Assembly: GCA_025200525.1 (NCBI GenBank)
Contig: CM045762.1
Location: 90,276,717 to 90,340,716 of the forward strand
Origin: Camellia lanceoleosa
Lineage: Eukaryota > Streptophyta > Magnoliopsida > Ericales > Theaceae
Direction: 5' to 3'
Length of the DNA: 64,000 nucleotides
Part shown: positions 11,696 to 23,770 of the stretch, one piece after another
Layout: the number at the start of each line of letters is the position of its first letter
Position numbering within the stretch: position 1 is the first letter of the stretch
The notes under the pieces: model-generated
Databases searched by the model: none
Seen by the model: only the letters and a program-made list of their open reading frames with translations
What the model was told of the DNA's origin: nothing
Position numbers and translations under genes: made by a program

Positions 11696-12726
11696 CGGGG
11701 TCATGGATTTCACACAAAAATTTATTTGCCTGAAATAGTAAAGTCGACAAACTAGACAAACAATATCCAGTTCAGATTATGATTCAAACATTACCGAAAT
11801 AGAGGCGACATCAACAATAGTAATGATCTACTTAAGCTACAACAATTTCATTCCTCTGAGCGAGTTCGTAAAATTGCAACAATCAAAGTTTTGTCTCTCC
11901 GGGCCGGTTCCTCTTAAGCTGACGTAAAGCTACAACGGTCACACAAAATTTTGGCATCAGCTATGTATTTCCCAAGCATCCACAAGATCAACAAAATGAC
12001 AATCAGTCATTCGACAACAATACAATATAAGGGCCTCATTTCCTCGGGTTTCATCGACAACAACAACATTTATTTTATTTCTCCATTCAAGCAAAGCTAG
12101 CAACAACACTTACGTGGATTACATGTTCTTTCTCAACATCAATAACTCATGCAAGCATCAAGTATTCTATTAATATCAGAATGGTCAACACAAGTGCAAA
12201 AAAAAATGAAGCTCAATATTCAACATAGTCCCATCGTGACTTTTCTCAATGATAAATGCCAACAAGCCATATTCAAGTCAAGCTCATCTATAGAATTTCA
12301 TAACTCAGACATGGATTTGAAATCTGTTTTCTTCAAAGAAGTTATATAAATTAGGGCAGGGTCAACAGAATATTACCTATCTCAAGCAAAAAATTACAAT
12401 TTCTTAGAGTATTAAATCAAGTTATACAAGGGCCAAAACTTACCTAGATTTTTTGAAACTCGAAATCAAGATAAAAATGGTTTTGAAAAGGAATGAAATT
12501 AGTCGAGAGAAGACCAAGGCCCACCAAAAATGAAGGTCCAAAAATGGGTTTTAGGACAAGTCGGTAGCGGCACAAGCAGTGGGCGAAAAGGATGTTGGGT
12601 AGGCCAACATCGCGCTAAGTGGGCGGCGTGGTCAGTCATGGCTGGAAGCGACAGTAAAGTCATAAGTACAGGACACAAAGCACACAGGCCACGTGAGTTG
12701 GATGGTCGCGTACACAAGGCAAGATA

Positions 12727-12776
12727 GCGGCTGGTTCTCTTGAAGGCCGACGGCGGCTGGTTCTCTTGAAGGCCGA
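12727..12776. repeat. 24-bp direct repeat, period 26
   Basis: Two identical copies beginning GCGGCTGGTTCTCTTGAAGG at 12727 and 12753, separated by two bases. Confidence 0.85.
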
Positions 12777-13260
12777 AGGCGTTGAGTGATGTTAGTGCTT
12801 GGAGCAGAAGAACAAGGTAGGAGCGTGGTGTGAGCAAGGCGCACGTGAGCCGACAACAATCAGTTGAATGGCTACGTAGAGCAATGATGACTCTCTGTTG
12901 TTGAAGAGGCAAAACCAAGTTCTGCTACATTGCCTACAAAAGGAGGAGGTGTTGAAAAGTTGTGGTTCTTCAATACTCTAGAGAGAGAAACGAAAATGGG
13001 TTTGGATGTGGACTTTTCAGAACAAAAGCAAAAAAAAAAATTTGCTAGTTATATTTCAAAAGTGGGTTCATACACTGCTAAAAAGCAGATAAGGACGATA
13101 GATTTTGGCTTGAATATGTAAAAAAAAATAAAGAATCTGTTCTAATGGTCTCAAATATTTGAAAAAGAATATGTTGAGAATATGCTAAATATTTGAGAAA
13201 GAATATGCTGAGAATATGACTTGGCAAAAAAGTGGTTAAAGATGGAGGGCTTTTTGTTTT

Positions 13261-13279
13261 ATATATATATATATATATA
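13261..13279. repeat. (AT)n microsatellite
   Basis: Uninterrupted AT repeat of 19 bp in AT-rich non-coding DNA. Confidence 0.9.
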
Positions 13280-13709
13280 AAGTGGAAAGTGGGGCTGTTG
13301 TATTCTAAAAAAAAAGTGTGGCCTTATCTTGTCAAGAAAAAAAGAAATGGATTTCTTAATTCTTATTTCTTTCACTTGCAGCAAAAAAGTTTCGTGTTTT
13401 CCAATACTTAGAGAGACGAAAATTTAATTATCAACATTCTAAGTTGTTGGAGCCAAAAAAAATAAATAAATAAATAATAATAATTATTATTATTAAAGGC
13501 ACAGAAATGTGTTTGCCAAACATGGCATAAGGATAAAAGATTCTTTCTTATCATTACTAGTTGGTAATCTTATCCATACATTATGAGTCATCAATCTTAT
13601 CCAAAAGTCACATGAAGACCAAATATTCCGAAGACGTAATGCAAAACATGGCTGACAAGGTGAAACTATGCATGTTAGAAAACTACAATTTCTCATACAC
13701 GCAGGCAAA

Positions 13710-13790
13710 TGTAAGATGAGCTAATTTGAGCCCACTAAATTAATTAGGCCCAATAATCCAAGGTTGGTGGGCCCAAAGTTTTGAAGAGTC
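13710..13790 (+). mobile_element. Truncated 3' LTR of the gypsy-like element
   Basis: TGTAAGATGAGCTAATTTGAG and the next ~45 bp match the start of the LTR at 7853, including the shared phrase CCAAGGTTGGTGGGCCC. A weaker match (AAGTTTTGAA) follows after a deletion. The rest of the LTR is missing. This marks the right side of the 7.85-13.8 kb element. Confidence 0.6.
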
Positions 13791-14160
13791 AGCCCAAACG
13801 TCTCACGCACGAGACTTGTCTTCGCCTCTTTTGTCCTTTTTGCTATAATTTTACTATATTGGCGGAACATTGGATCATTTTTGTATATATGCTTTGGGTT
13901 TGACTGACTTAGATGTGAATGATCCTGTATGTATAGAACTTGGGTTATTTTCCTTTTTGACGTGAGTTATTAACGAATAAATATGAAATGTTATGATGTG
14001 CCATGTAAACACGGCTCTATGGACAAAATTTTTAGTTGCTTCTGTTTGGCCCCCTTAACTTTATTAGAATACATTTTATTTGGTTTGAGGCCGTAGGTAA
14101 TCTCTTTATTACTGGCCAGTTATGACCTTAATCCCATGGGGGCGAGTTCAGGTCATTACA
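13791..14160 (-). mobile_element. Possible LTR fragment, minus strand
   Basis: Read on the minus strand it begins TGTAATGACCTGAAC at 14160. This resembles the start of the chromovirus LTR that ends at 19760 (TGTAATAACCCGACC). The likeness fades after about 15 bases, so it may be an LTR of a related but different element. It directly abuts the integrase fragment, with no polypurine tract between. Confidence 0.35.
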
Positions 14161-17100
14161 CATATTCTGCAATTTCCCTCTTCATACCCGGCCACCAAAA
14201 ATTCTGCTTCAAGTTGTGGTTATATTTTTGTGCTACCAGGATGCATCGCAAATTTGGAACTATGCGCTTCCCCCATGATTCTTTTCTTGATTTTTGGGAA
14301 TACACCACCTACCTTGGTTTCATTTCCAGTTCATCACAAATCTTCTATAGAAATGTATCTTCCAGTTGCCGTTGTTTAATTTCTTCCTGGTTGATAACTC
14401 TTTGCTCATCGGCCTCTTGTTGCATTTTGATCATGTAATCCAATTCCCGTACCTGTCCTTTCCAAGTCACGTAGTAACTTCTTTTGCCTCGTGAGCAGAT
14501 TTGCCAAACTCCCCGTACTCTTTCGGCTGAGGGCATCTGCGATTGTATTAGCTTTACCGGGGTAGTAATGAATTTGTAGATCATACTCTGTAATAAGCTC
14601 TAACCACCGTCTCTGACGCATATTCAATTCCTTTTGAGTGAAGAAGTACTTTAGACTCTTATGATCGGTATAAACCTCACATCTAGCCCCATACAAATAG
14701 TGACGCCATATTTTCAAAGCAAAAACCACTGCAGCTAGCTCAAGGTCATATGTGGGGTAGTTCCTTTCATGGGGTTTAAGTTGACAAGAGGCATATGCAA
14801 TAACCCTCCTATTTTGCATAAGTACACAGCCCAAACCTCTGTGAGAAGCGTCACTATAAATCTCAAATCCTTTGTTCTGGGATGGTAAGGCGGAAACAGT
14901 CTTTGTAGTTAACCTTGTCTTCGTTCTGAAAAGTAGATTCCCTTGCTCACCATTCAAACAAAACACCTTTTGGGTTAATTGAGTAAGCGGTACCACAATT
15001 TTGGAAAAGTCCTTAACAAGCCGTCGGTAGTATCCGACCAAACCCAAGAAACTACGCACTTCTGACACATTAGTAGGCGTCGGCCAATTTACAATAGCTT
15101 CAATCTTGTGTGGATCAATGGCAATACCCTCCTTCATCACCACATGTCCCAAAAATCCTACTTCATGTAACCAAAATTCACATTTCTTTAATTTTGCATA
15201 CAATTTCTTATCCCGAAGAGTCTGAAGAATTATCTGTAGATGATTCTCATGAGCTGCCATAATTGTTGAGTAAATGAGGATATCATCAATAAATACAACC
15301 ACAAAGTCATCTAGGTAGGACTTAAAAACTCGGTTCATTAAATCTATGAAGGCCACTAGTGCATTAATGACCCCAAATGGCATAACTAGAAATTCATAAT
15401 GTTCATAACGAGTCCGGAAGGCAGTTTTCCTAATATCTTCAGCTTTAACCTTTAGTTGGTGATACCCCGACCGCAAATCTATCTTAGAGAAGACTTGTGC
15501 ACCCTGTAATTGATCAAACAGATCATCGATCCTGGGCAAAGGATATTTATTCTTTATAGTTACTTTATTAAGCTCTCTATAATCTATACACAACCGAAGG
15601 GTCCCATCTTTCTTCTTCACAAAAAGGACTGGTGCCCCCCCCCCCAAGGAGAAGTACTTGGACGAATAAATCCTTTGTCAAGGAGGTCTTGCAGTTGGAC
15701 CTTCAACTCTTTCATTTCAGCGGGAGACACTCTACAAGGGATCTTAGAAATGGGCTGAGTTCCTAGCACAATATCAATTATAAACTCGATTTCAAGATCC
15801 ACTAACTCTCCTGGTAACTTGTCTGGAAAAACATCCGGAAAATCCCACACAATTGGAATTGCATCAATGCCCCCATTCATTGGTGGTTCATCCAAAATAC
15901 TACACAAATACCCTTGACTACCCTTTTGTAGTAACTTACACGCCTTTATTGCAGAAATCAAATAGGGTGGGGAAACTAGCCTCTGGCCCTTAAAAATAAA
16001 CTCAGATTGTCCTACAAGTTAGAAAATAACTTGCTTCGTGACACAATCTATAATCGCGTGATACTTGCTTAACCAATCCATCTCCAAAATTATGTCAAAA
16101 TAGGCCATATCAAGAGGCAATAAGTTGGCATCTACCCTAACATCCCTGATCAGAATTTCACATGCAAAATAAATAGATGCACATACTATGGACTCCCTCG
16201 TTGGTGAGGACATACACAAAACATAAGGTAGTGATTCCATTGGCCTATTTAAATGATTAGCAAATGCTTTTGATACAAAGGAATGGGTAGAGCCCAAGTC
16301 AAATAACACATAGGCGGAATGACCGTTAATAGAAAATATACCTGATACCACAGCCTCGGTATTTTGTACATCGCTCAGAATTAGCGCAAACACCCTTCCT
16401 TGTTTGGCGGTATATTTAGCGTTAGTGGGTTTTGTAGCTGCCTTTGTAGTTGGGAGAGAGGTTGATCCAGCTAAACTTGCAGTGGTTTTATTCCCATTCT
16501 ATTGATTCTTTTGCGAACATTCTTTGGCCAAATGGCCTGTCTTTCCATACTTGAAGCATACCCCTGTTACTCGGTAACAAATCCCACAGTGTCTCTTTCC
16601 ATAATCCGGGCAAAATGGTGCAGAGTCACGGGTAGAGGAGCATGTACTAGAAGTTCCTGAATTCAACTTCTTACTTGGCGGTGTCACCGAGCCCCTTGAG
16701 GTTTGAATATTCTGTCTTTTCCCTTTCCATTCGAGAGGCTTTAAGTGGCAACATTACCTTCAGCAATCACTGCCCTTTCCAACACATCGACATACGTGGG
16801 TAGTTTCAATACATTAATTTGGTCGAGAATAGCAGTTCGTAACCCACCTTCAAACTTTCTTGACTTCTTGTAATCCGTACCATATGTGGTGTGAAACGGG
16901 CCAATTCAGCAAATTAAGCCTCATACTCTACAACAGTCCTATTCCCCTGTCTTAAGGTCTCAAACTCAGTCACCTTCTTATCTCGCATACTTTGAGGAAA
17001 ATACTTGTCATAGAATAGCTCCAAAAATCTATCCCATGTTAATCCTTGATGTACAGTTCTCGTGAGCATCCACCACCTTCGTGCTTCGTCTTCGAGAGTA

Positions 17101-17425
17101 AAGGTAACAAGTTGCACTTTTTGGGCTTCAGTACAAGGAAAAACCTCGAATAACTACTAAACTCCCATACTTCGGCTTCCATTGCTTTAATTCCTCTCTT
17201 GATCGAAGGCTTCATCTTTTTGAATTCGCCGTGAGTGTAATTGTCCGATCCTCGACTTGATAATCTTGTATCACAGCAATGGTACAGGCATGGATAGTGG
17301 TGGTTATTCTTGTTGTTGTTGCTGCTATTGTTGCCTTAGAGTTTCTTTCATCTCCATAATCACCATTTTCATTCTATCCAAGCGTCTGGCGATAATATAT
17401 TAGGATCATCTACGGTTCTCACCAT
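14161..17425 (-). pseudogene. Ty3-gypsy chromovirus-type gag-pol pseudogene
   Basis: On the minus strand the gag ATG is at 17425-17423 (MVRTVDDPNILSPDAW, then an in-frame stop). A gag core follows at 17117-16914 (ARRWWMLTRTV), then a zinc knuckle near 16570-16510 (CFKYGKTGHLAKEC). The protease is at 16393-16019, with LFDLGSTHSFV where D-S/T-G is usual. Reverse transcriptase and RNase H cover 15961-14406, including FIDDILIYS and [10 protein letters not shown]. The start of the integrase zinc finger (HPG near 14240, WWPGMKREI) ends at 14161. Reading frames change several times, and one break sits at an 11-C run (15635-15645). The integrase core and chromodomain are absent. The layout fits the Tekay/Del group. 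Confidence 0.85.
15635..15645. repeat. C11 homopolymer at a pol frameshift
   Basis: Eleven C on the plus strand, read as G on the coding strand, within the conserved start of the RT domain where one tryptophan-glycine codon pair is expected. Two overlapping frames meet here (15617-15961 and 14406-15647), so expansion of this run is the likely cause of the break, or a sequencing length error. Confidence 0.7.
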
Positions 17426-17610
17426 GATCTACATAACGATTAGTTATAATACATACAGAATGCACAAGTAGACATGGATCATGATCATTACCAATGTCTA
17501 TATATATCCATGATTATTGTATATGCACCAAAAGTCACATGCATGTGTAACTTAAGTCTTTACTCGACGCTCTAAAGCTCAATGAACTCGTGCGTGAGAT
17601 AGCAACTCGT

Positions 17611-17622
17611 GCTCTGATACCA
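17611..17622 (-). other. Primer-binding site of the chromovirus element
   Basis: The minus strand reads TGGTATCAGAGC, a perfect initiator tRNA-Met site. It lies two bases from the LTR end at 17625, with gag starting about 185 bp downstream. Confidence 0.85.
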
Positions 17623-17624
17623 AC

Positions 17625-19760
17625 TGTCACGACCCAAACCTGCCCCTGGAAATTTGGACATGACCGGCCTAACCTTAGGCCTTAATTTAGAAACGTCTTA
17701 AAGTTTACTCAATATCGGGGCCTGAACGGAAGCAAAATAATAGAAGGATTCATTGAGCTGTGTCTAAATGCCATTACTATACACATATAACATCCTACGC
17801 ACCATTCACATTACTAAGAGTAAAAAAGGAACCAACCCATCATGTTTAGTGTTGTCAACATTTACATACATATCTATTCTTCCCAATTATAACAAAACAT
17901 GCCATTAAAGCGCTTTTCAACATAAAGCAAAGAGTCACTTCGGGTGACTCAGCAAACGGGTTCAGCTACAAGCTTCTGAGCTGACCTAGGGTTGACCCGC
18001 AAGCTGGTTACCTACAAAACATTCAGAAAAGTAGAGTGAGCAAGGCTCGGTGAATGATAGTAGTACAAATAAATTAAAGGTACGAACATGGATTAATAGT
18101 GCGTATTCACCATTCATAATTTCAGTCATTTTTCCTTTTCTGAATGGCCTCAAGCCCACATAAGACAGAATGGCCTTAGGCCCAACAAAATGCAAAACGG
18201 CCTTAGGCTCATTATAATAGCAGAACGACCTTAGGCCCAACAAAATACAAAACTGCCTCAGGCCCATCATATTAACAAAACGGCCTTAGGCCCATCATAT
18301 TAGCAAATAGAACGACCTCAGGTCCATATTTCACATGTCAAAGTTCAAACATAGATTAGACATATCGCATATAACATAAGGTACTCACAAAAGTGAATAA
18401 GATCTTAAATAACATATATAAACACAAAAATGTGAACAGAGCATAACATTACGCTACTATCACTCACTATGATGCGGGTGAACATTGGCCCCCTCCTGCA
18501 GATGCCCTACACATAGCACATAAATCGTAAGCACATTATTATTCTTAGTTCCTTTCGATTCTCAATTATTCGATTCGTTACGTTTCATGTAATTAAATAC
18601 ATTATAGGAACATCGAATGGACATAGCAATACATTCAAAAGGTCGAGAAGAGCGAAAGAAAGTTTCAAATTTTTCCAACTTGGGCCACACGTGCAGAAGT
18701 CCTTGCCGCACGTGCAGGTAGGTACACCGCATGTGCCTTTTTAGCAGTGTAGTTCGACCCTTCTCCTCTGTTTTCCTTGCGTCGTTGTGAGCCCTTGCGT
18801 GACGTGATTAGCATGCGTGGCCTGCGTGCGACCATGGGCCTCGCGTCTCGATCGTTGCTCTTTTGGCAATCCGAAACCTAGACAAAACTCAATTGACCAA
18901 ACCCATTACAAGGTATAAGATAGGGCAAATTAGCTCAATATCATGGCATACTATCACAAGGAACATGAATCATAAACATAATCAATCCATACTCCTCTTA
19001 AATAAATATATATACATCTCAAATTCTTTATATTTCAACCATGCTTGGTTTATCACAATATATATCTCTATAAACATCAAGATGTATGAGTGAGCTTAAA
19101 TATGTAAAACCAAATAAACATAGCTCAAAACAAACTCCAAACCCAAGGATCATCTACCAAAGCAACCAAATTCCATAAGCAAGGCTTTTGTTGTAACCCT
19201 AACTTATATTAATGTAAAGATTTCCTTCCCAAATCAAATAGAGAGAGAGATTAGGATGTTCTAGTTAGATTGTACATATCTTGAACTCTAGCCTCAAACC
19301 CTATTTTAATTCTTTCAATCTTCCCCCTTGATGAGCCTCTCTTCTTCCCTCTTCTTTCTCTCTTCCTTGGGTGTTCTCTAAAATTCCCCACTCAAAATAT
19401 ATAAGGAGATGAGTTTATAAAGAGACTTATATAACATATAAATAAGCCTTTAACTTCAAACTTGCCAAACGAGCCTTATCGAATCAAACAAAATAAATTT
19501 TTAATTAAACCTCCCAAGTGGCTTTAAAAATTCCCACTAGCATGTTCATATACTCAATTTCAGTTTATCGGGCCTCTACGGCTTAAATTTCCAAGTTAAC
19601 ATTTTAATTTTAACAGATATATTCCAATAATCAACAGAAAGAAAAACATGGTCAAACAATTCACACATGTAAGCATAACTTTGCATGGAATTTCACATTA
19701 AACACGTAATTTCTCATAGAACTAGGGACGTAAAGCATATAAGAGGGTCGGGTTATTACA
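17625..19760 (-). mobile_element. 5' LTR of the chromovirus element (about 2.1 kb)
   Basis: On the minus strand it starts TGTAATAACCCGACCC at 19760 and ends GTCGTGACA at 17625, so both ends are TG...CA. The primer-binding site follows. The long LTR and its order relative to gag fit the Tekay/Del group. It contains a 28-bp minisatellite (18143-18330) and a GC-richer patch at 18670-18860. No second full LTR is found. Confidence 0.7.
18143..18330. repeat. Minisatellite, about 7 units of 28-31 bp
   Basis: The unit contains GGCCTTAGGCCCA followed by an A/T-rich spacer (e.g. acaaaatgcaaaac). Seven diverged units run across the LTR interior. The GGCCTNAGGCC core is itself nearly palindromic. The minus-strand open frame here simply translates the repeat. 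Confidence 0.85.
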
Positions 19761-21040
19761 ATATGAGTACGTGGACTTTTACAGACTCACATATATACTA
19801 CATATGATATAAATTCTTAGATAAAATGTTGTAAATTATATAGAAATGTACTCGAAATTGAATAATATTTAGAAAGAAAAATTTGAAATTTTATCTCTAA
19901 TCAATGTTAGGTTATAAATTTTTATTTTCTAACAAATGTGCATTTCTTATTCTTCAAACATTGTAAAATATTTGAAGATCCAAGTGTCTAAATTCGGTAC
20001 AAGTATCAAACACAAATTCCACACCCTTATCATTGTCTTATCCGGTGGACATGGTACATTGGGCGAAACAAACGAGTCCACATAGCGTAGCTTGAGTCTC
20101 GTGTACATCTGCAATGCTACTCACCATGTTGACCCAAACACTTCGTTTGTGCACGTTAATCAGCTATATTACTTGTATGATGTTTGATAGTAAACCCATT
20201 TGTCACAACACTCCTTACAAGTCTATATTGGTTATCAATCATTTGTCCAATTAGGAAAATGTCATATGATTGACTTTATCCATGGGCGTAGGTTGATAAC
20301 CATATTCCCAAGTTGCATTTGTTGATTACTAGACTTTCATCACTGATTGAACAAGATTGCTCCCAATTATCCTGAATCACCCATAATCAAACTCAATCAC
20401 TCATTGATCAATCTTGATCCCTGTTGAACATATCATATCTTTCCAATCTCTTCGAAATTTGAAAATTCAAAGTCCATCATGGAATTCATAGTGTCTGAAA
20501 ACTTTAGAGAACATGCTCGCCTTCATTTTTTTTATTACACATACGCCAATCTAATAGAAGAAATTATGAAGCATTGATCTTGTACCTCTTGTGACACTAG
20601 ATCACATCGCTTAGACAAAGTCAATCCCAAGACAATCCATGTTTTTTGTCTTTTCGGTGAACACAGATTGAAATCCAAATACTCCTTTTGCATAGAAAAT
20701 AAGATACTGGGCAACAAATACTAAATTTCCAATATCACTACATGTAGTCTTTGTCCTTTTTGCCACTAAGAGTTTTAAAATAAACTTGTGTGGTGCACTA
20801 CACACTACTTGTCGACAATGTAAGCCCATCAATTGAGTCCACCAAAACACGATCCTTACATTGTTTTCAGTCAAACATTACTACCTTTACATAGATTTCA
20901 ACAACTTTTATTTTCTTTGTAATTGACGGCCATGATATTCTCTTTTTCTATGCAAAACCAAACTCTTTATTTATTCGAACAAGATCAAAAAAAATTCATG
21001 TGCTTCGAATCTTCTCTATGACTTTGGATCCATTACCATA
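19761..21040 (-). pseudogene. Degraded internal region of a copia-type element
   Basis: Lies downstream (minus strand) of a copia-like primer-binding site at 21052-21041. Minus-strand frames at 20874-20611 and 20717-20535 are open for 87 and 60 codons, but I recognise no domain. The assignment rests on the adjacent site and LTR, not on protein similarity. Confidence 0.35.
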
Positions 21041-21052
21041 ACTTTGATACCA
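21041..21052 (-). other. Primer-binding site of a copia-type element
   Basis: The minus strand reads TGGTATCAAAGT, a common plant copia primer-binding site type. It is two bases from the LTR end (TG at 21055 on the plus strand). Confidence 0.65.
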
Positions 21053-21054
21053 CT

Positions 21055-21850
21055 TGTAGGGATTATTGCACATCTTGTGACAAGAGCACATCCACACACA
21101 TACGAAAGAGAAAAATACACATAATTTACGTGATTCGCACAAACCTACCTACATCCACAAGTGTATATACCATAGAGTGTACAAACATGAGACCAGAAAC
21201 TCCCAAAAATCCTACACCAATACTCAAGCTTAAAACAATCCTTGTTTCTCTATTAAAGAGCAACTAAGCCCTGGAGTGAATTTGGTTCCTTGCTCGCATA
21301 TGGTGCCCCGGGTATTTTTCCATCTTCCTCGCGTCTCTACAAATCCTCTCAGTCTCACAACCATATACAATTACCTTAAATTCCATATGTATAGACAAAC
21401 TAAAAAAAAAAAAAAATCATATTCTTGTACAATTGTAAAACCTACAAATAATGGGCTCATTGTAAATTTCAAATTCCACAACCTAATCAAAATATCTATA
21501 AAAGCCAATATTTGTATAGGTCCCACAATAAAAGACATCACAATTTGGATTTCCTTCATATCCTTTTCTTCTAAGCGGTGAAACCTTCCCTTGCAAATCT
21601 AAAAAAATTATCACATGCAAAAATTTAATTTGTTAACCACAATGTCACTTGCTATGATCACTCTAAAAATAGGCCCACAAGCATTAAGATAAATGTTGTT
21701 TAAGACATAAGTGAAGCTCTTCTTAACACTAATTAGTTTTAAGAGAGATGATGGAACTCAATTCAACAATAAACTTTGAGATCTATATGATACCTTAGTA
21801 GCAACACCCTCCTTTGGACGCCACACTCCTCAATCATGCCCCTTCCCACT
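21055..21850 (-). mobile_element. Copia-type LTR, minus strand (outer end uncertain)
   Basis: The minus strand ends ...AATCCCTACA next to the primer-binding site. Its interior phrase (GTGGATGTAGGTAGGTTTGTG, 21136-21156) is of a kind common in plant copia LTRs. I cannot place the outer boundary; 21850 is an estimate. Confidence 0.45.
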
Positions 21851-22084
21851 CCCAACCTTAAACTCTTCAACTATATTGTATTTTTTATGAAAGTTTAATT
21901 TGAGGGTTTTGTTAATAAGTCCTAAGGGCACTAGTTAAGAATGCATTAAATGAAGCCAACTATTTATACTAGTATAGAAATTAGAAAAAGTAATGAATGT
22001 TCGGTTGAAATTTTTTTAATTATTTTATAGTAAGACTAAAATATCCTCTCTTTTGAGTGTATTTTTTTTTTCTTTTTTTCTTTT

Positions 22085-22808
22085 GGCATATTACATTTGC
22101 ACCCTTGCAATTCATACCATAGTCCACTTTGGTCCCTACACAAGAAATCATGTGATCAACCCCTGCACTTCTGGTCAAGTGTTAATGTTTTCCTACTCCA
22201 CTGTGTAAGTTTTTAAGTGAAGTCAGTAATGTGACAAGCACATAACTATGAAATGAGAACAAAGGGGGAAAATCACCCCAATTTTCCTCCTATACATTTA
22301 GTCTCGAAATTTGTATCAAATTATAATTGTAATAAACTAAAACAAAACATAAATTGTGAACAATTAAAGAGATGAACTAGGATTTTGCCGAAATTAGAAT
22401 CACCAAGCTCTTTTTTTCACAATAACACAGTCCTTAGTCTGTATCTATTCCTTTCTCTTCAACATATGAACATATATATATATATATTGTATTATATGTC
22501 TCTCACATGTTTATCACGTGGAACAAAGTATATATTGGTAGAAAATGGTAATGATTTTTTTTCACTTACCCTCATTTCGTACTCACATGCTTGTTATATG
22601 ACTGGATTCTATTAAAGACTTAAATAATATAATAACAAAAGAGGGACATTGACACTTGTGTAGGAACTAAAGTGGAATTTGACCAGAAATGTAAGGACCA
22701 AAGTGGGATTTGACCAAAAGTAAAGCGTGTTGACTGTCACTGTTTTATGTGTAGGGACCAAAGTGGAATTTCGTACAAAATGCAAGGGTATAAAGTGTAA
22801 TTTACTCC
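22085..22808. mobile_element. Mutator-like non-autonomous element (about 720 bp)
   Basis: Long terminal inverted repeats of about 65 bp: left TTACATTTGCACCCTTGCAA (22091-22110) and onward to TTTGGTCCCTACACA; right TGTGTAGGGACCAAAGTGG through TATAAAGTGTAATTTACTCC. No transposase is seen. The flanks are T-rich, so a 9-bp target duplication cannot be read clearly. The terminus style resembles the clearly delimited element at 52465. Confidence 0.6.
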
Positions 22809-23371
22809 TTTTTTTTAACATTTTAAGTTCATTTTTTGACTACACAATTTTAAAAAGTATAAATACTGAATCAATTTTTTTTATACTAAAAATGAAAATA
22901 AACCAAACCTAAAAATAAAATAAAATAAAAGCTTATAAAAATTAAATTATTTTTTTCTTTTATAAACCCTTTCCAAAAAACAAAAAATAATAATAATAAT
23001 AATTAATAGACAATTTGAAAAGTAAAAAATAAATAAATAAATTTGAGTAAATTTAAAAAAAAAAACAAAACAAAACAAAATCACTAAAGATGAAAATAAA
23101 TGTCTTCCATTTAAAAGTTTGACCAACTCAAACATTGATTTTCCATTTTTATTTTTTTAAATGCACCTATTTAAAACATGATTTTTAACCATACATTTTG
23201 TGGTTAGAAAATATTTGAATAAAATAATGGGTAATATTTCTATAAAAATGTGTAATACTACTACAAAATGCGTAATTTTATTTCTGAACAAAAAATTGTT
23301 GTAGCTCCTACTAAAAAAATATGTAATATTTATCATAAAAATACGTAACAGGTGCACATGATATACCCTTA
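22809..23371. other. AT-rich intergenic DNA
   Basis: No gene or RNA seen. It contains (AAT)n and A-rich low-complexity runs. Open frames here are low-complexity. Confidence 0.5.
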
Positions 23372-23513
23372 CGTTGTATTTGGTTGGGAGATTTTGGAAA
23401 AGATTTGAAAAAAAAAAAAAGTAGGTGAAATGTGAATAAAATATACTAATATTTTACCTAATTTCATACACACTTTCCATTTTTCTTTCTAAATCTTCCA
23501 ACTAAACACAGTA
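23372..23513. mobile_element. Small MITE (142 bp) with TTA duplication
   Basis: Inverted termini: left CGTTGTATTTGGTTGGGAG and right CTTCCAACTAAACACAGTA. The flanking TTA at 23369-23371 and 23514-23516 fits PIF/Harbinger-type insertion. Confidence 0.55.
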
Positions 23514-23592
23514 TTAAAGGAGTATGTACCCACGGCCGGCTTGGGGCATAAGCCCACAAAACAATCTCTTTAGGGCCCCAAAAATAGACTAA

Positions 23593-23767
23593 GGCTTGGT
23601 TTGGCATCATCTAAATAAGTCAAAAAGTCACTATCTTATTTAAGTCACATCATCCTATTTAAATCACATCACCTCTCTAACACATCACATTAAACCCAAC
23701 CCAAACCCAATCCAAACCCACTAATAAGTCAAAAAGTGCACTTTTTTAGTACATGTCAAACCAACCC
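23593..23767. mobile_element. Tourist-like MITE (175 bp) with TAA duplication
   Basis: Inverted ends GGCTTGGTTTGGCAT and ATGTCAAACCAACCC, flanked by TAA (23590-23592 and 23768-23770). Non-coding. Confidence 0.65.
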
Positions 23768-23770
23768 TAA

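Larger units (their letters stand above)
11696..13709. other. Remaining internal region of the gypsy-like element
   Basis: No recognisable protein domain. It contains a GC-richer stretch at 12500-12920 with a 26-bp-period duplication (12727-12750 and 12753-12776, GCGGCTGGTTCTCTTGAAGG) and an (AT) run at 13261-13279. Open frames on either strand here show no family I recognise. No polypurine tract is seen before 13710. Confidence 0.4.

Noticed and set aside
12499..12918. 139-codon minus-strand open frame
   Set aside because: Lies in the GC-richer internal part of the gypsy element, includes a 26-bp-period duplication, and overlaps other frames on both strands; no family recognised.
17986..18270. 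94-codon minus-strand frame
   Set aside because: Translates the 28-bp LTR minisatellite, giving repeated GLR/GPKA phrases; not a gene.
18143..18330. CRISPR-like array (regular short repeats)
   Set aside because: Units are diverged and directly adjacent with no unique spacers; the host is a plant and the repeat is inside an LTR.
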